A stretch of 64,000 bases of DNA from Hypericum androsaemum (GCA_963995505.1 OZ023199.1:6071906-6135905); one strand, 5' to 3'. Counted from the stretch's first letter, positions 40,619 to 52,774 are shown. Made by a program: numbers and translations. The notes: a model not told the origin generated them from the letters alone.

Positions 40619-42245
40619 TCAAGTATCTAATTTCCACCCCCTTTGGCGAGCCCTGAGCTCCCACAAAGCACTGAGCTTCCTCTGTGCTTCAAGGTTGGCT
40701 TCGACCTCTTCTCTTGCTTCCTCGCAAGTGTCCATCCCCGAATTGCACTTATCTGCCTCTTTCTGGTACTGGGACGCCATCTTCTTGGCTTCCAGAAGTG
40801 ACACGTCAGCTCTCCTTTGTTGTTCTTGAGCTGCTTCTTCTTTGAGCCTGAGCTCCTCTGTTACCAGTTCTATGAAGCTCTTGTCTGCGTCGTCGCTTCT
40901 CTCTGGAATTTCATTCCTCATGCAGTCTACATGGCAACAACAACAAAAAATAACACCAACACGATTATTGTTTTGGTATAGACCACCTAGTACGAGTTGA
41001 GAGAATTTTGAAAGGTGGCACAGATCTCTCAACAAGTATTTAACAGTTACCAACGGCTGCGTTGTCAATGACTCGAATTCGAGACTTCTTGATTAAACTA
41101 GAATAACATTTTCACCCGTTGTTGATACCAACAAAATTATTTGTTTCCATGTAAAAGGAATCTAAAAAATAGACGTTTGGTTAGCAATTATTTATTTACA
41201 ATTTTTTTATTTTTTTTAAGTAAATTTGAATATGGTCCTCTACCAAATTCAAATCTGCATCCCATCTTTAGTACTTGAGTCGGGTTTGAAGGGAGAACGG
41301 GAATTTGGAGAGCGAATAGGATGCTAATATTTAGGAGTATGCTTGAGAAGTAGAGGACAATCCCTAAGAACATTTTAAAAAAAGCCAATAACAATCGAAC
41401 TCTTAATAGTTACAAATTACATGATTAAGCTGTTATGTTCCTAGTTTTTTTTTTGTCAAATTAAAAATTTCCAACTATATATTAGTCGTGATACACGATC
41501 ATAGCAAGTTAGTTTCATAATAAGTGGAAAGTTCACGTCCACATCCTACGGCTATTAATATAACTGTAAATGAATTAATGCAAAATCCTGTAATTGAGAG
41601 AGAATTGTTTTTAGTTAATTTCGATGTAAGAACATCTAAATTTCTAGCCGAAAATTTATTGAAATAGAAAAGGATTCATCTGATATCTTCTTTTCTTACA
41701 CTGCAACCATTTTCGGTTTTTTATATGTGAATTTGATCACAATTAAATTTTGAATTACCATTACTAAAATTTCACATAACATAAAAAACTATGTTAGATG
41801 TGTTGGTGAAATTTTTAGTACTTCAAAACAACTTTACTATACTTACAATTAATTAATAATGTAGTAATTTTGACACGTCTCATTTAACTGAAGTTCGTAC
41901 GAATTTTGACATTAACAAGACGAAGATTATGTGAACAACAACGGCGGGATGGTCATGTGACGATTAAGAGATGCGTAAAATGATGAGGGAAAGGTACAAA
42001 GCCTTACCATTGGGAACCGAGATAAGAGGCTGAGAGCAGTCACAAATGCAAGGAGGACAGTAAGAATGGCGGTGACGGACGTAATCACGAGACGAAGGGG
42101 AGGAAGCACCGAGCGCGACGGTTAAGAGATCGGAGAGTTGCCAATAGAGAAGCGGCCCGGCGATGTACCCTACCACGCATATTCCGGCAACCAACACCAA
42201 CGACTTCACCGCCGTCTGATTCTTGTTCCTCCGGCCACTGTTCAT
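40619..42245 (-). CDS. DUF1068 family membrane protein
   Basis: Two exons on the minus strand, 42008-42245 and 40619-40926, with a 1.08-kb intron, give 181 residues. The N-terminus MNSGRRNKNQTAVKS is basic, followed by one membrane segment (LVLVAGICVVGYIAGPLLYW, about 16-35). A cysteine motif CPPCICDCS comes next, then DCM at the exon junction. A long charged helix follows: SFIELVTEELRLKEEAAQEQ, RRADVSLLEAKKMASQYQKE, ADKCNSGMDTCEEAREEVEA, ending LSALWELRARQRGWK. This is the full pattern of the plant-specific DUF1068 family; a biochemical role is not known. Orientation with an N-in basic tail suggests an endomembrane type II protein. Start chosen as the ATG just before the conserved TAVKS. Confidence 0.9.
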
Positions 42246-43253
42246 TTCTCTCCCTCTCTCTGTTACACTTGGAAATTTGCAAATTGAAGAGAGAGAAAGA
42301 GGTTTGTGTTTTGGCTTCGAGTTGTTCTAAGAGTGTGGATCTTTCCGGACGTTGATCAACTCGTCTCCGCTAAATAAGTTATTTTGGTCTTCCCTTCTTT
42401 TTGGAAAAAAGAAAAATAGAAGGATAAATTAATTTCGGGTCCTCGGTGTATGTAATTGTTACTGATGCAGTCCTTATTGTTTAAAAACTATTTTGTCGTC
42501 ATTGTAATTTGTTTAAATATTATCGCTAACTTCATTGGTTGATTTATTTTTTGTTACTTAGATAACATTACTCATATGCCGGCGTTGATATTTGTTCAAA
42601 AAATTGATTTTTTTTAAAGGTGGTTCCATTGTTATGCGTGGTTATTGGTAGTTCCAACTTCATATTTACGTGATTTCAACGTGCAGTTTATGCGGTTCCA
42701 ACTTCACGTATAGTTGTGTCCCATTTCATGTGTCATGTGTTGGTGGTGGTTCCAACTTATTGTTTAGGTGGTTCAAACTTGATATGTATTTTACGTGGTT
42801 CCAATTTCAACATTTTTTTTCCGGGTACATTTGGCATGGTGCTCGAATTCTGTTTAGAGATATTTTTGCTAATACTAATCCAGATTAGATATTCAAGTAA
42901 AATTTGGTGCATTCCAAAAACTTGGAGATCGGAATAATTGCTTAACCATACCACATAGTTCCAACAACTACAAAAATTGCAAAAATAAAATAAAAATAGC
43001 AGCGATAGTTGGAAATGGGAAGGACGATTTCAGTATGTCTCATACACAATTCTTTGTAGAAATGTTGGGCATGTAAGTAGTTCCAAAGTTGATTATAGCT
43101 TCTATCCTGAACAAAAGTTGATTATAGCTTATTGTGCGGTTCTAGCTTTATATGAATGTCGATGAAGCATTTTCTTCGCAATGTCGAAACCAATTTAACG
43201 TAATGATGAAACATATCAACATAAGCATAAAATTATATTTGCATTATAAACCA
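42246..43253. other. AT-rich DNA with GGTTCCAACTT-type repeats
   Basis: DUF1068 leader (CT-rich to about 42350), then non-coding DNA. The short motif GGTTCCAACTT and variants recurs about 8-10 times between 42625 and 43100, spaced irregularly. No coding sense. Confidence 0.5.
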
Positions 43254-43310
43254 CTAGTAAAAATGCACGCACGATGCAAGTACCATTCCATTTAAAATTC
43301 TGCAAAAGGT
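43254..43310 (-). mobile_element. Helitron 3' terminus, second copy
   Basis: Plus strand CTAGTAAAAATGCACGCACG followed by ATGCAAGTACCATTCCATTT is the same terminal sequence as at 25421. On the minus strand it ends with a hairpin, CTAG and then T. Homology to the other copies stops after about 55 bp, where the telomere-like array starts. Confidence 0.65.
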
Positions 43311-44120
43311 TCAGGGTTTAGTGTTAGGGGTTTGGAATTTAGGATTTAGGCATTCAGATTTAGGGTTTGGAGTTTAGGGTTTGGAGTTTCAAGTTCAGGG
43401 CTTAGAGTTTAGGGTTTAGGGTTTGAGAGTTAAGGTTTGGAGTTTAGGGTTATGGTTTAGGATTTGAAATTTAGGATTTAGGGTTAATGGGTTAGGGTTT
43501 GAGGGTTAAGGTTTGAGGGTTAAGGGGTTAGAGTTTAGGATTTAAGGTTTGGTGTTTGGAGTTTAGAATTTAGGGTTTAGAGGTTGAGGTTTAGAGTTTG
43601 GGAGTTAGGGTTTGGAGATTAGGGTCTCGGGTTTAGGATTTGGAATTTAGTGTTTATGAGTTAGGGTTAGGGGTTTAGGGTTAGTTTTTTAGATTCGGGT
43701 TAAAGGTTTGGGGGTTAGTGTTTAAAGTTTAGGATTAGGTTTTAAGTTAGGGTTTGGAAGTTAGGATTTTGGGTTTGAGGATTAGAGTTTGGTAGTTAGG
43801 ATTTGGGATTTAGGGTTTGGGGGTTAGGCTTAGAGGTTTAGGGTTTGGGCGTTAGGGTTTGGGATTTAGTGTTTGACATTTGGGATTTGGAGTTTGGGAT
43901 TTGGGTTTGGAGTTTGCGATTTAGGATTTGGGGTTTAGGGTTTGGGGGTTAGAGTTTGGGGTATAGGGTTTGTGGTATAGGGTTTGGAATTTAGGGTTTG
44001 GGATTTGAGATTTAGAGTTTAGGGTTAGGATTTGGGGGTTAGAGTTTAGGATTAGGAGTTAGGATTTAGAGTTTAGGATTTAGGGATATGAGTTTAGGTT
44101 TTGGGGGTTAGGGTTTGTGA
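43311..44120 (+). repeat. Degenerate telomere-like (TTTAGGG)n interstitial array
   Basis: About 800 bp composed almost wholly of GGGTTTAGGGTTTGGAGTTT-like variants. Units are 6-8 bp with many substitutions (TTTAGGA, TTTGGGG, TTAAGG). It is strongly strand-asymmetric: G/T-rich on plus, almost no C. No coding sense. Confidence 0.85.
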
Positions 44121-44310
44121 TTTTTTTTTACTAAGTGTTGAAACTTTATTACTAAAAATGAAAATACAGCAGGGGATGAGAAAAGAGACAAAAAAAAAAC
44201 CAAAAGGCCTAAAAATTTCAAGGCCTAAATGGACAACTAAAGACTAGCTAAACCTGTTGGCATAACAAGTAAGTTAGGTAGTCAATAGAGGATACTGCCT
44301 AAACTAGTAA

Positions 44311-44722
44311 CTAGCACCTTTCTACTGGAAACACCATCTTCTTCGACTTGGACCACGTGTTTATGGCAGACATACTGTAAAAGGCACGATCTGACATGTC
44401 CAAATAGCCATCATCACACATATCCATCTCGTCCGCCCACTTGTTTTTTGCTTTCTCGGCAAATGTCTTCATGAGCAACAAAGCATCGTCATCTTTATCC
44501 GAAACTACCTCATCATCATTGCCAAACTTATCCGAAATTGGTATGGCCGAGGACATGGAAACCTAGCTTTTGCCCAATCTGGTGGGGCACCAAGAACGCC
44601 CATACCCGGGCATGGAGCCTTGGGAGGCAACGCTGACCTGCGCCCCGAAGAAGGAGGAAGAGGCCAAAATTTTGTCTCGGGAATGCCGAAGGTAGCCGCC
44701 CATCTTGCTCATTCGAAATCAC
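44311..44722 (-). pseudogene. Unrecognised acidic protein remnant
   Basis: On the minus strand, MSKMGGYLRHSRDKILASSS leads through one stop into MSSAIPISDKFGNDDEVVSD, KDDDALLLMKTFAEKAKNKW and a Met/Asp-rich end (stop at 44311). I do not recognise the family. It is flanked by the telomere-like array and a LINE-like tail, so a transposon ORF is as likely as a host gene remnant. Confidence 0.3.
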
Positions 44723-44744
44723 CTGAAAAGAAGCTTTCGAAGGC

Positions 44745-45003
44745 GTAGAAGAGGTATCCGTGCCTGGGATCCCGTTGTCAAGGAAACCTGGTTTTTAGCC
44801 CATATTTCTTCTTACTCTTATCCTTGCCCGGGATCCCGTTGTCCAGGAAACCTGGTTTTAAAATGTCTTGTACAAGTTCTTCTTCTGGGAGTTAAGCTGC
44901 ACAGGATTGTTTAATCATCTCGGGTGGGAATGTATTTTTGTAATTACCACTGTGTAAATACCTCTTTTGATGAATATAAAGTATATTTATCAAAAGAAAA
45001 AAA
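44745..45003 (+). mobile_element. Possible LINE 3' tail
   Basis: Ends CCTCTTTTGATGAATATAAA followed by a short AT stretch and AAAAGAAAAAAAAA near 45003, a form common at the 3' ends of plant LINEs. It contains a 35-bp direct repeat (about 44761-44795 and 44824-44859) with core GGGATCCCGTTGTC. Confidence 0.35.
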
Positions 45004-46266
45004 AAGGAATCACGGGCCTTGTATAAATCTACCACCAGTGTATGTACAATACATATTCGACGAGCAAAGAAAGAACAGTCTCTTGTATAACTGCTCTGGT
45101 GGAAATACATTGCCAACCAATCTCATTTCTTCTTGTATCATCAAAGTCAATTTGCCATCGTAACTTGAGTGTTCATGTTGGAGAAAATAGTTGGGGGACA
45201 ACTGAAATTATAAGAAGGTGGTTCTTATGGCTAGCTCGAAGTCATTAGACATGCCCATCGAGAGCCTGCATTGGTCTTCTGGTATACCGAGTTCCTCTCT
45301 TATCTCACTTCTGCAATTAGCTAATGTCTGGCGATAAGAAAAAAGTTGAACACTAGAAAATTAAGCAGATCATGAATTATGAGGATGCAAAACAGAACTT
45401 GGTATGAAGATGTCACCTTAAAATTCTCCGGCGTTTATTTATAGTCGAGCATCCGTATCGTCATAAGACCACAAACTCGAGATTCGGGCATCTCTGACTA
45501 ACATGTTTGGCAAGTTTCATACATTGAGATGGCTCCACACCAGATTTTGCTGAAGCGAAAAGATTAAAAATTGGAAGAAACAATATCAAAGATCATAATG
45601 ACTGGATTAGCAAAACTAAAGCTACCATCATAACACTAGATGATTGTTCAATATAAGATAAAATTCATGTTAGGTCCAGGACATCAATGTGCTACATTGT
45701 ATATAGACTGCACAAACGAAAACATTTTGTAGCGATCACAAACTTTCCCATTTCGATCGACGCCGATGTCATCTCCCGTTCATATGTCAATTTTCTCCTG
45801 GGGAAAAATGGTTTTGGGCTTTCTGGTTAGGTGTGAAAAAGAACCAGAATGGTCACCCAAGCTTGAGATTATTCCTTTGTGGTCAGTAGTTAATTGAACT
45901 TTGGGTTCTTCGAAATCTAATCAACTTAACTGACTAGAACCTAGTTAGTTCTCCCGAAATGAGTCGCAGTAGTTAATTGGACATCTAAGAATAAAATACA
46001 GTTTTGGTACGGACTAGAGAAGTGATACCAAAATGAGAAAAACTATAAATATTATAGAGGACCTTAAAATAATAGAGGTCAAGGTCGGCCAAACATAAAT
46101 AAACAAGTCTTCGCTTGTGCCTCAAACGATAAAGATACATGAACAACCATTTGATCCCCATCAAAATCTACACGAATCCCTTACGAACTAATGGATGTAA
46201 AGAACTAACACGTCCTTATACTAAAATGGGTTGAAATACTTGTATACCTAATAACAAGGGTCAAGG
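45004..46266. other. Intergenic, nothing recognised
   Basis: AT-rich non-coding DNA; several short open frames but none with a recognisable product. Confidence 0.45.
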
Positions 46267-46610
46267 TAGGGCTGACACACAGTAGTCACAAGGCTTCAAA
46301 AAAGGGAAACCGTATTCGAAACCTTGAAGTACGTTTCAGGACGGTTCCAGGAACTTGCGGTTAGGATTTAACTGTCAGTTTAATTTTTTATAAAATTCTA
46401 TTTAAAAAATTGAATCTGACTTGGTTCCAAGGTTCCATAACCTCCGATTTAGCGAGCCTATGGTTGACGCAATTTTCTAAAAGTTAGAATCGTAACCATA
46501 ATCTTCTATAAAAATTGTAGGATGTTTCAGAAAACTTTGGCCATGGTTCAAGTTCTAGTCTGATTCTAGGACCGCCAGTTGAGCGGTTTTATTCGGACCA
46601 TGCAACCCTA
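46267..46610. mobile_element. Possible hAT-like relic
   Basis: Left TAGGGCTGACA and right GCAACCCTA could be degenerate TAGGG-type ends, and the interior has inverted GGTTCC/GGAACC-type words. No target duplication was found. Confidence 0.25.
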
Positions 46611-47706
46611 GGATGGTTGTGGCGGAGGTCTCCTATAGAGGTTCTCCTCGTGACTCTTGGAGATATGAAAAGGGTGGAGTTAGGACTTAGGAGTATAGTA
46701 CGAATTTTGTAAAAATTGGTTGGAAAAAAAATTCGGGAAATGAATCCATGCTCTAACTAGTTGATTTTTCAAACAAGAGGAATTACTCAATATTTGTTTA
46801 TCCTTGTTAATCAATTTTTTCAAACACGAGAAATCCATGACTATTTTTCTTACATTGATCTATTTTTTTGGTTTGTTTGTAACATTGGCTTTTTAAAAGT
46901 GGTAAAGCTGTGCTTAGTGTTTTAAAAATTATGGTTCAACTTACGGCTTGATCGACTGGACCGCTATTCGGGACGAATTCTGGTCTGATTGTTCAATAAA
47001 ACAAGAGAGAAGTTCGACCACTCAAACTCCGACTGAAAAGCCTAGTCTGACACATCTTGGGTGATCCGGTTCGCCCGTAACAAGAAAATTTAATGTTTAT
47101 TTTTCTAATTTTATTTGATTTAATTTAAAACCAACACACCAGTTCCACACCTAGAGTGCATGTACATCATATTCGGATCATAATAAACTTATCTTTTTAA
47201 CACTTTTCGATAAATATGTCAATCAAGTCAAACAAATTTGATTACTATGTTAAACAAGAAAACTCAGATCATCATCATCTATATGTATTTCTAGATTTGT
47301 TAAATTAATGTTTGAAGATTTTGCTTGGATAAATATTTTGTACTAAATTAATTTGTTTCATCTCATTTAGTAATTATAAATATAAAAGAAAAAGTCTGAC
47401 CAAAGATCTGACCGAATGAACAAAAAAATTGAAGATTTTCTGATCGACTCTTAGTTCCGTTTCGAACAAGTATTTAAGACTTTTTCACTTCTATTGAAAC
47501 CAAACCACGTGTATATCACATATCTCCTAAATTGTTTAATTCTAATTGCAATTAGATAAATGTTTACCAATAATAATACATACCGGGGATTGGAGAGCAG
47601 AGTGAAACAGTGTTCATCAGTCCACCGGAATTTACCGAACCCAGACCGTAGTACAAAACAAAAAAAAAAAAAAATCCCAGACTGCGAGAAGAAGTGAGCT
47701 CCAACG
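46611..47706. other. Aminoacylase upstream region
   Basis: AT-rich, non-coding. About 46915-47060 has GGTTC/GACC words like those of the MITE at 50522, perhaps a decayed relative. An A-run lies 30 bp upstream of the aminoacylase start. Confidence 0.4.
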
Positions 47707-49846
47707 ATGAAGATGGGGCTATGGAACACCAGATCCCAACTTCCCCTTACCCTTCTCCTCCTCCAACTCATACTAACCTCCACCACTGGCTCCCCAGATG
47801 AAGAAGCCGTACGGAGATTCCAAAAGTACCTCCAAATCAACACCGCCCACCCATCCCCGGACTACGCCGCCGCCACCGACTTCCTCTCCGGCGAGGCCAC
47901 CTCCCTCTCCCTCCACCACCGCGTCCTCGAGTTCGTCCCCGGGAAGCCCGTCCTCATCATCGAGTACCCCGGCTCCAACCCAAGTCTCCCCTCCGTGGTC
48001 CTCTACTCCCACACCGACGTGGTCCCCGCCGAGCCCCTCAAGTGGGCCCACCCCCCGTTCTCCGCCCACCTCGACCCCTCCTCCGGGAACATCTTCGCCC
48101 GAGGGTCCCAGGACATGAAGTGCGTCGGCCTCCAGCACCTCGAGGCCCTCCGCCGCCTCGTCTCTTCTGGGTTCTCTCCGATTCGCACCGTCTACGTCGT
48201 GTTCGCCGCCGACGAGGAGATCGGGGGGCACGACGGCGCCGAGATGCTCGCGGCCTCCCCGATCCTCCGAGAAATGAACGTCGGGATTGTCCTCGATGAA
48301 GGTACTTAGGGAAGTTCTTTTCCAACTAGTTAATTAATGTTGGAAAAATGTGGAAATTTTGGTATAAAACAAAATTTTTTTTTGATCTGAGTCGTGCCGA
48401 GGCGCACTGTATTTAGAGCTATTTCACGGTAGGTGTAGTCCCCGAGCAGATTAATATGCTTAGGTAACCTATAACTAAATTTCCGACGCATTGGTTCTTT
48501 AAATACGTCCATTATGCGAATTTATTTTGATTAAATACAATAAACTTTTGAAATACCTTCTCATTAAGGAAAGTGGTCTATTTGAAACACAGGGCTGGCA
48601 TCTCCGGGGGAGAAGTACAGGGCATTTTATGCGGAGAGGGGGCCGTGGTGGCTGGTGATAAAGGCGGTTGGCACTCCGGGGCATGGCGCGAAGCTGTACG
48701 ATAACAGCGCCATGGAGAACCTGTTGAAGAGCATTGAGAGCATCAGGAGGTTCAGGGCGTCTCAGTTCGACTTGGTCAAGGCCGGTCTCAGGGCCGAGGG
48801 GGAAGTCATTTCCGTCAACATGGCTTTCCTCAAAGCCGGCACCCCTTCCCCGACTGTAACAACTACTGCTTTCTTATATTGCGTGGTATCAGTTCTCTGT
48901 TGTACTAGGCGCGGGAATTTGATCGGGTTCCATATGTTGCAGGGCTTTGTCATGAATTTGCAGCCATCTGAAGCTGAAGCTGGATTTGACATTCGGATTC
49001 CGCCCACTGCGGATACAGAGTCGTTAGAGAGAAGAATTGCTGAAGAATGGGCCCCTGCTTCAAGGAACATGACATACGAGGTATATGATGACCATCTTTT
49101 TTGTTCAGTCTTAGCTGCTTTTATGTATGCAGGTATGCGGTATCTACTGAAGTTATTGCTAAGGTGCAAAATGCGGGCACTCCTTGAAGATTCCACTGAT
49201 ATGTTGCTCCTGCAGTTTAAGCAAAAGGCTACCATACTTGACAAAGCTGGTAAGCCCATGCTAACAAAGACCGATGAATCTAACCCTTGGTGGGGCCTGC
49301 TCGAAGAGGCAGTGAGAAAAGCTGGGGCGGAACTTGGTAAACCTGAGATCTTTCCAGCTGCCACTGATGCTCGCTACTTCCGGGGACTAGGCATACCTGC
49401 TATTGGCTTCTCCCCTATGGCGAACACTCCTGTCCTTCTACACGATCACAATGAGGTAAGTTCCGAACATGATGTTCTTGGACTTCTCTGGATTTTGTTG
49501 GTCCAAACAATGAACTATTTTGTTTCATCATTGCCATATTGGTGCAACGTGTCATAGAGTATTTTCCTTGAAACATCTAGATTGTTTGCTTAGATGTTTA
49601 AGTTTCAAGCGTCTCGCTCGACCTCTCTACCCTGCTTACCGGAGCGAACTATTTTTCTACATGTAATGTTATGTCTTTGTTTTTCTAGCATGACAAATTT
49701 TGACCATTTCTCTCATTCCTACCTTGTTGCAGTTCCTGAACAAAGATGAATATCTGAAAGGCATTGCAGTGTACGAATCCATAATCAAAGCCTACTCGTC
49801 TTATGCAGACGATACTGGGACTAAAGATCCCAGAGATGAGTTGTGA
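47707..49846 (+). CDS. ACY1: Aminoacylase-1 (N-acyl-L-amino-acid amidohydrolase), M20 family
   Basis: Five exons, 47707-48301, 48593-48855, 48943-49080, 49216-49455 and 49733-49846, join to 449 residues. The enzyme hydrolyses N-acyl amino acids to free amino acids using two metal ions. An N-terminal hydrophobic segment (PLTLLLLQLILTS) is a likely signal peptide, so the protein probably enters the secretory pathway. M20 motifs: YSHTDVVPAE (metal His102, Asp104), RGSQDMK (bridging Asp136), AADEEIGGHDG (catalytic Glu170 and metal Glu171), ATDARYFR (metal Asp) and LLHDHNE (metal His). The dimerisation lid lies between (GTPGHGAKLYDNSAMENLL). Length is right for plant ACY1. Exon 1 is strongly GC-rich. 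The start may be Met1 or Met3. A truncated duplicate lies at 54.8-56.3 kb. Confidence 0.95.
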
Positions 49847-50513
49847 AGGAGAAACAAAAGCACACGCCTTTCGTTTTGTTGAACCGCACGACTCCTCGAC
49901 CCGAGACTGTAAACTTATGCCTACATTCTCATGTGTAAGTCTCCTAGTTTTAGTGCGAATAAGTTTGTCGACAGATTGTAAACTTGCTACGACATCAACA
50001 TTTGCATTTGAGCTCATGTTGTATGCTAACCATGGTCTCTGTCAACTCTTTGGGACTCTTGGGAGAAACTAATCTAGTACCAAAATCTCCATTGTGCATA
50101 ATTTGTATACGCCAATACGTGGAAATGCACGACATTTCCTTCTCTTGACCAATTTTGCTTTGCTTAAACATCTACTGTTGGGTAAGGAACTCCGATTCAA
50201 TCTGTCCAAGCGACCTTCATGTAAGCTATATTGTATTCCTAGGAAGCAAAATCTTATAGCCAATTGGCGTAAACGCTCTAGGCTTGGCACAATTCCAAGG
50301 GAATGTATCTGTTATGTGGGTAATGTTGAAAAGAGATTAATTAATGGAAATGGACAATTGAGAAGTGGAAGGAGAAGAATGGTTCGAAGGAGAAGAAAGC
50401 TTTTGGAGTTCTTGTCGAAGATTCATCTTTTTAGCTTTATGTTATTTAGTAGGATCAGGCCTTGGGCTTTGGGCCTTTGTCTTAATATTTGTGTTATTAG
50501 CCAATGTAGGCAG
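49847..50513. other. Aminoacylase 3' flank
   Basis: 3' UTR and flank; the part to about 50185 is also present behind the truncated duplicate (to about 56340), so the duplicated unit includes it. Confidence 0.6.
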
Positions 50514-50521
50514 TAGCAAGC

Positions 50522-50966
50522 ATAGTTTTAAAAAATGCGGTCCGATTGACGGTCGGACCGTGAATCATTCTCTATAGCGGCTCATTTTTAGGGTCAAAAA
50601 GGGGCTCCAGTCGAACCGTCTATTTTTCGGTCGGACTGGGCAGTTTTCAAGTCTCGTTTTGACCAGAAGTCGCCGATTCGACCAGAACTTACCCGATTTG
50701 GTTCGATTTTTTGTGTTATACTTTTTTTAGTTGAAATTGGTAAGTGATGTTTAAAATAAAATAATTTTAATAAAACTTGGGTAGGTAAGTGGGTGGGGAA
50801 GGGAAAAAGATACAAAATAGTCCATACCATTTATAATTAAATACTATAAAAATAATATATTTTAAATAAAAAACTTATGGTCCGATTGGTGGTTTGACCG
50901 ATCGGACCGGAAAAACGGAAAACGGCAGATTTTCGGGTCTTACCAAAACCTGTATTTTAAAACTAT
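50522..50966. mobile_element. hAT-like MITE, 445 bp
   Basis: Perfect 12-bp terminal inverted repeats ATAGTTTTAAAA / TTTTAAAACTAT. Flanks TAGCAAGC (50514-50521) and TAGCAAGT (50967-50974) are an 8-bp target duplication with one mismatch. The interior carries GGTCCGATTG...CGGACCG words near both ends. Non-coding. Confidence 0.75.
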
Positions 50967-51218
50967 TAGCAAGTACTTAGCTATATATCTACGGAAATAG
51001 CAAGAAGAGGGATATCCATGAATGTTATGTGAAATGGAAATGCGTGTCTTCTTTTTCTATTCTCTTTTCAAACCCTAATCTTTTGGGATCTATTCGATCA
51101 TTGGAATCCCCTGGGATTTTGGTATCTATCATTATCTCCAATCATCTTTTGGAGCTTGATACTTTATCGTTGTAGGATTTCCCAACTTAATATCTAGGGA
51201 AAGTTCATTTTATTGTGA

Positions 51219-51480
51219 CTAGCAAAGACGCACGCGCGATGTGAGTGGCGTTCCGTTTCAAAACCTGCAAAACATAACGTTTATTATTTTTTTTAAATTG
51301 TAAATGAATAAAATATTCTCTTATATATGAAATTAAATTATTTTTTTATATTTTCCTAAGATGCCATAAGATTTTCTTTGTACACGACTTTTTTGTACAC
51401 GATATTTTTTGAAAAGGTAATTTTGACATTTTCACGTTGTCGGACCAAAAATGGAAGTTCTCTTTATTATAGTAAGAAGA
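51219..51480 (-). mobile_element. Helitron 3' end, third copy
   Basis: Plus-strand CTAGCAAAGACGCACGCGCG followed by ATGTGAGTGGCG matches the terminus at 25421. Similarity continues for roughly 200 bp through TGAATAA and GTACACG(A/G)TATTTTTT. A T follows CTAG on the minus strand. No helicase sequence is present. Confidence 0.7.
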
Positions 51481-51740
51481 TTTGGTTTGTGTTTTTTGAC
51501 TTGGGTGATATGCAGTTTAAAATATATCAAAATAATGTTTGAGGTTTGACGTTTTGACATTTTAGTAACACGTGCAACTCCTCCCATGTTGCCCAGCCAG
51601 CTAGTTTGTCACGTCAACCCGAATCGCCATGTAGACTGACACATTTACCTACGTGGTTGTTGATGTGACATCAAATTTTTAACTATGTACTAAATTGAAC
51701 TAGTTTGATGCGTTATGAACCACATACCACTTAAATAAAA

Positions 51741-52707
51741 AAATAAATTATTCTCAGGTTCCTGATATTTGCTTAAATTACTATTTTAGTCCCTACTATT
51801 TTAAAATCAAAACTTTGGTCTCCCTAGTTTACTTTTATTGTACTCTCAGGTCCCTTGCTGATGTCATCATTCAATTTATTTTAAAAATAACAATTATGCC
51901 CCTACGATAGAAAAAACAAAATTTTTTTTCTCCAACCTTCAACCTTCAACGATTCTGAGCACACCCGACCACCTCCGGTCACACTCCGGCCATAACAAGA
52001 AAGTCTAATCCCACCTGACGTTGCATCTCCTTAGCCACATCGACGTTGTCCCGACACTTGCAATCGTTGGCGTTCACAGAGATGCTAAGATTTTGGGTGT
52101 TCGTGGGCCAAGATTCTGGGTTTTCATCGGCCGAGATTCTAGATTTTTTATGGAGACGGCTTCAAGGATGAAGCCGTGGCTGAGCCCCTTCTCCCTCGTA
52201 GTCTATACTGGTTGGGTGGGGCTGTGGCTGGGTCGCGTGGTGGTGAACTTCCACCGCTTGGGATTCTGAGCAGGAATGACAGCGGTGAGATCGCCGGATG
52301 CATCCCCACAGTCGACGGTGGGAAAACCCTTCCTCCATCAACTCTTAATTAATACCCTAATTAGATTAATTAGATTATTGGGCGTTCTCGGGGTTCTAGG
52401 ATCTCGTCATATTATTAGGCATTCTTAGATTATTGCTGGAATGATTGTGACCAATTTTGGGTTGACCTGAAAAAGTCGCCGGAGAGGATGGGTCGGTCGG
52501 AGAGGATGAACCGAGAGGGTTTCTGTTTTTTTGTGAGGGCATAATAGTCATTTCTTGATTAAAAAATAAAAAATCGAATGATGACATCAACGAGGGACCT
52601 TAGAGTTCAATAAAAGCAAACTAGGGGGACTGAAGTTTCGATTTTAAAACAGCAGAAACAAAAATAGTGATTTAAACAAATTTCAGAGACCTGAAGTCAA
52701 TTTGCCC
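51741..52707. mobile_element. Non-autonomous MULE-like element with long TIRs
   Basis: Inverted repeats of about 160-170 bp at both ends: the left holds TTAGTCCCTACTATTTTAAA and TGATGTCATCATTCAAT, and the right holds the complement. The right terminus reads inward GGGCAAATTGACTTCAGG, matching the GGGCAAATT end of the element at 18106; the left terminus is eroded. The internal 600 bp is GC-richer and shared with 16671-17461. No clear 9-bp target duplication. The right end is 68 bp from the first ATG of the PPR pseudogene. Confidence 0.7.
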
Positions 52708-52774
52708 AAAAAAAATAAACCACATAACACTAAATTAAACTTTTCCTAATATATAAGCACCTATCTTTACCCTT

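Noticed and set aside
43311..44120. True telomere or chromosome end
   Set aside because: Units are highly degenerate, and the array is flanked on both sides by ordinary sequence and genes.
48038..48325. Long arginine-rich open frames antisense to aminoacylase exon 1 (also 47773-48231 minus)
   Set aside because: They are shadows of a very GC-rich exon, with low-complexity translations and no homology sense.
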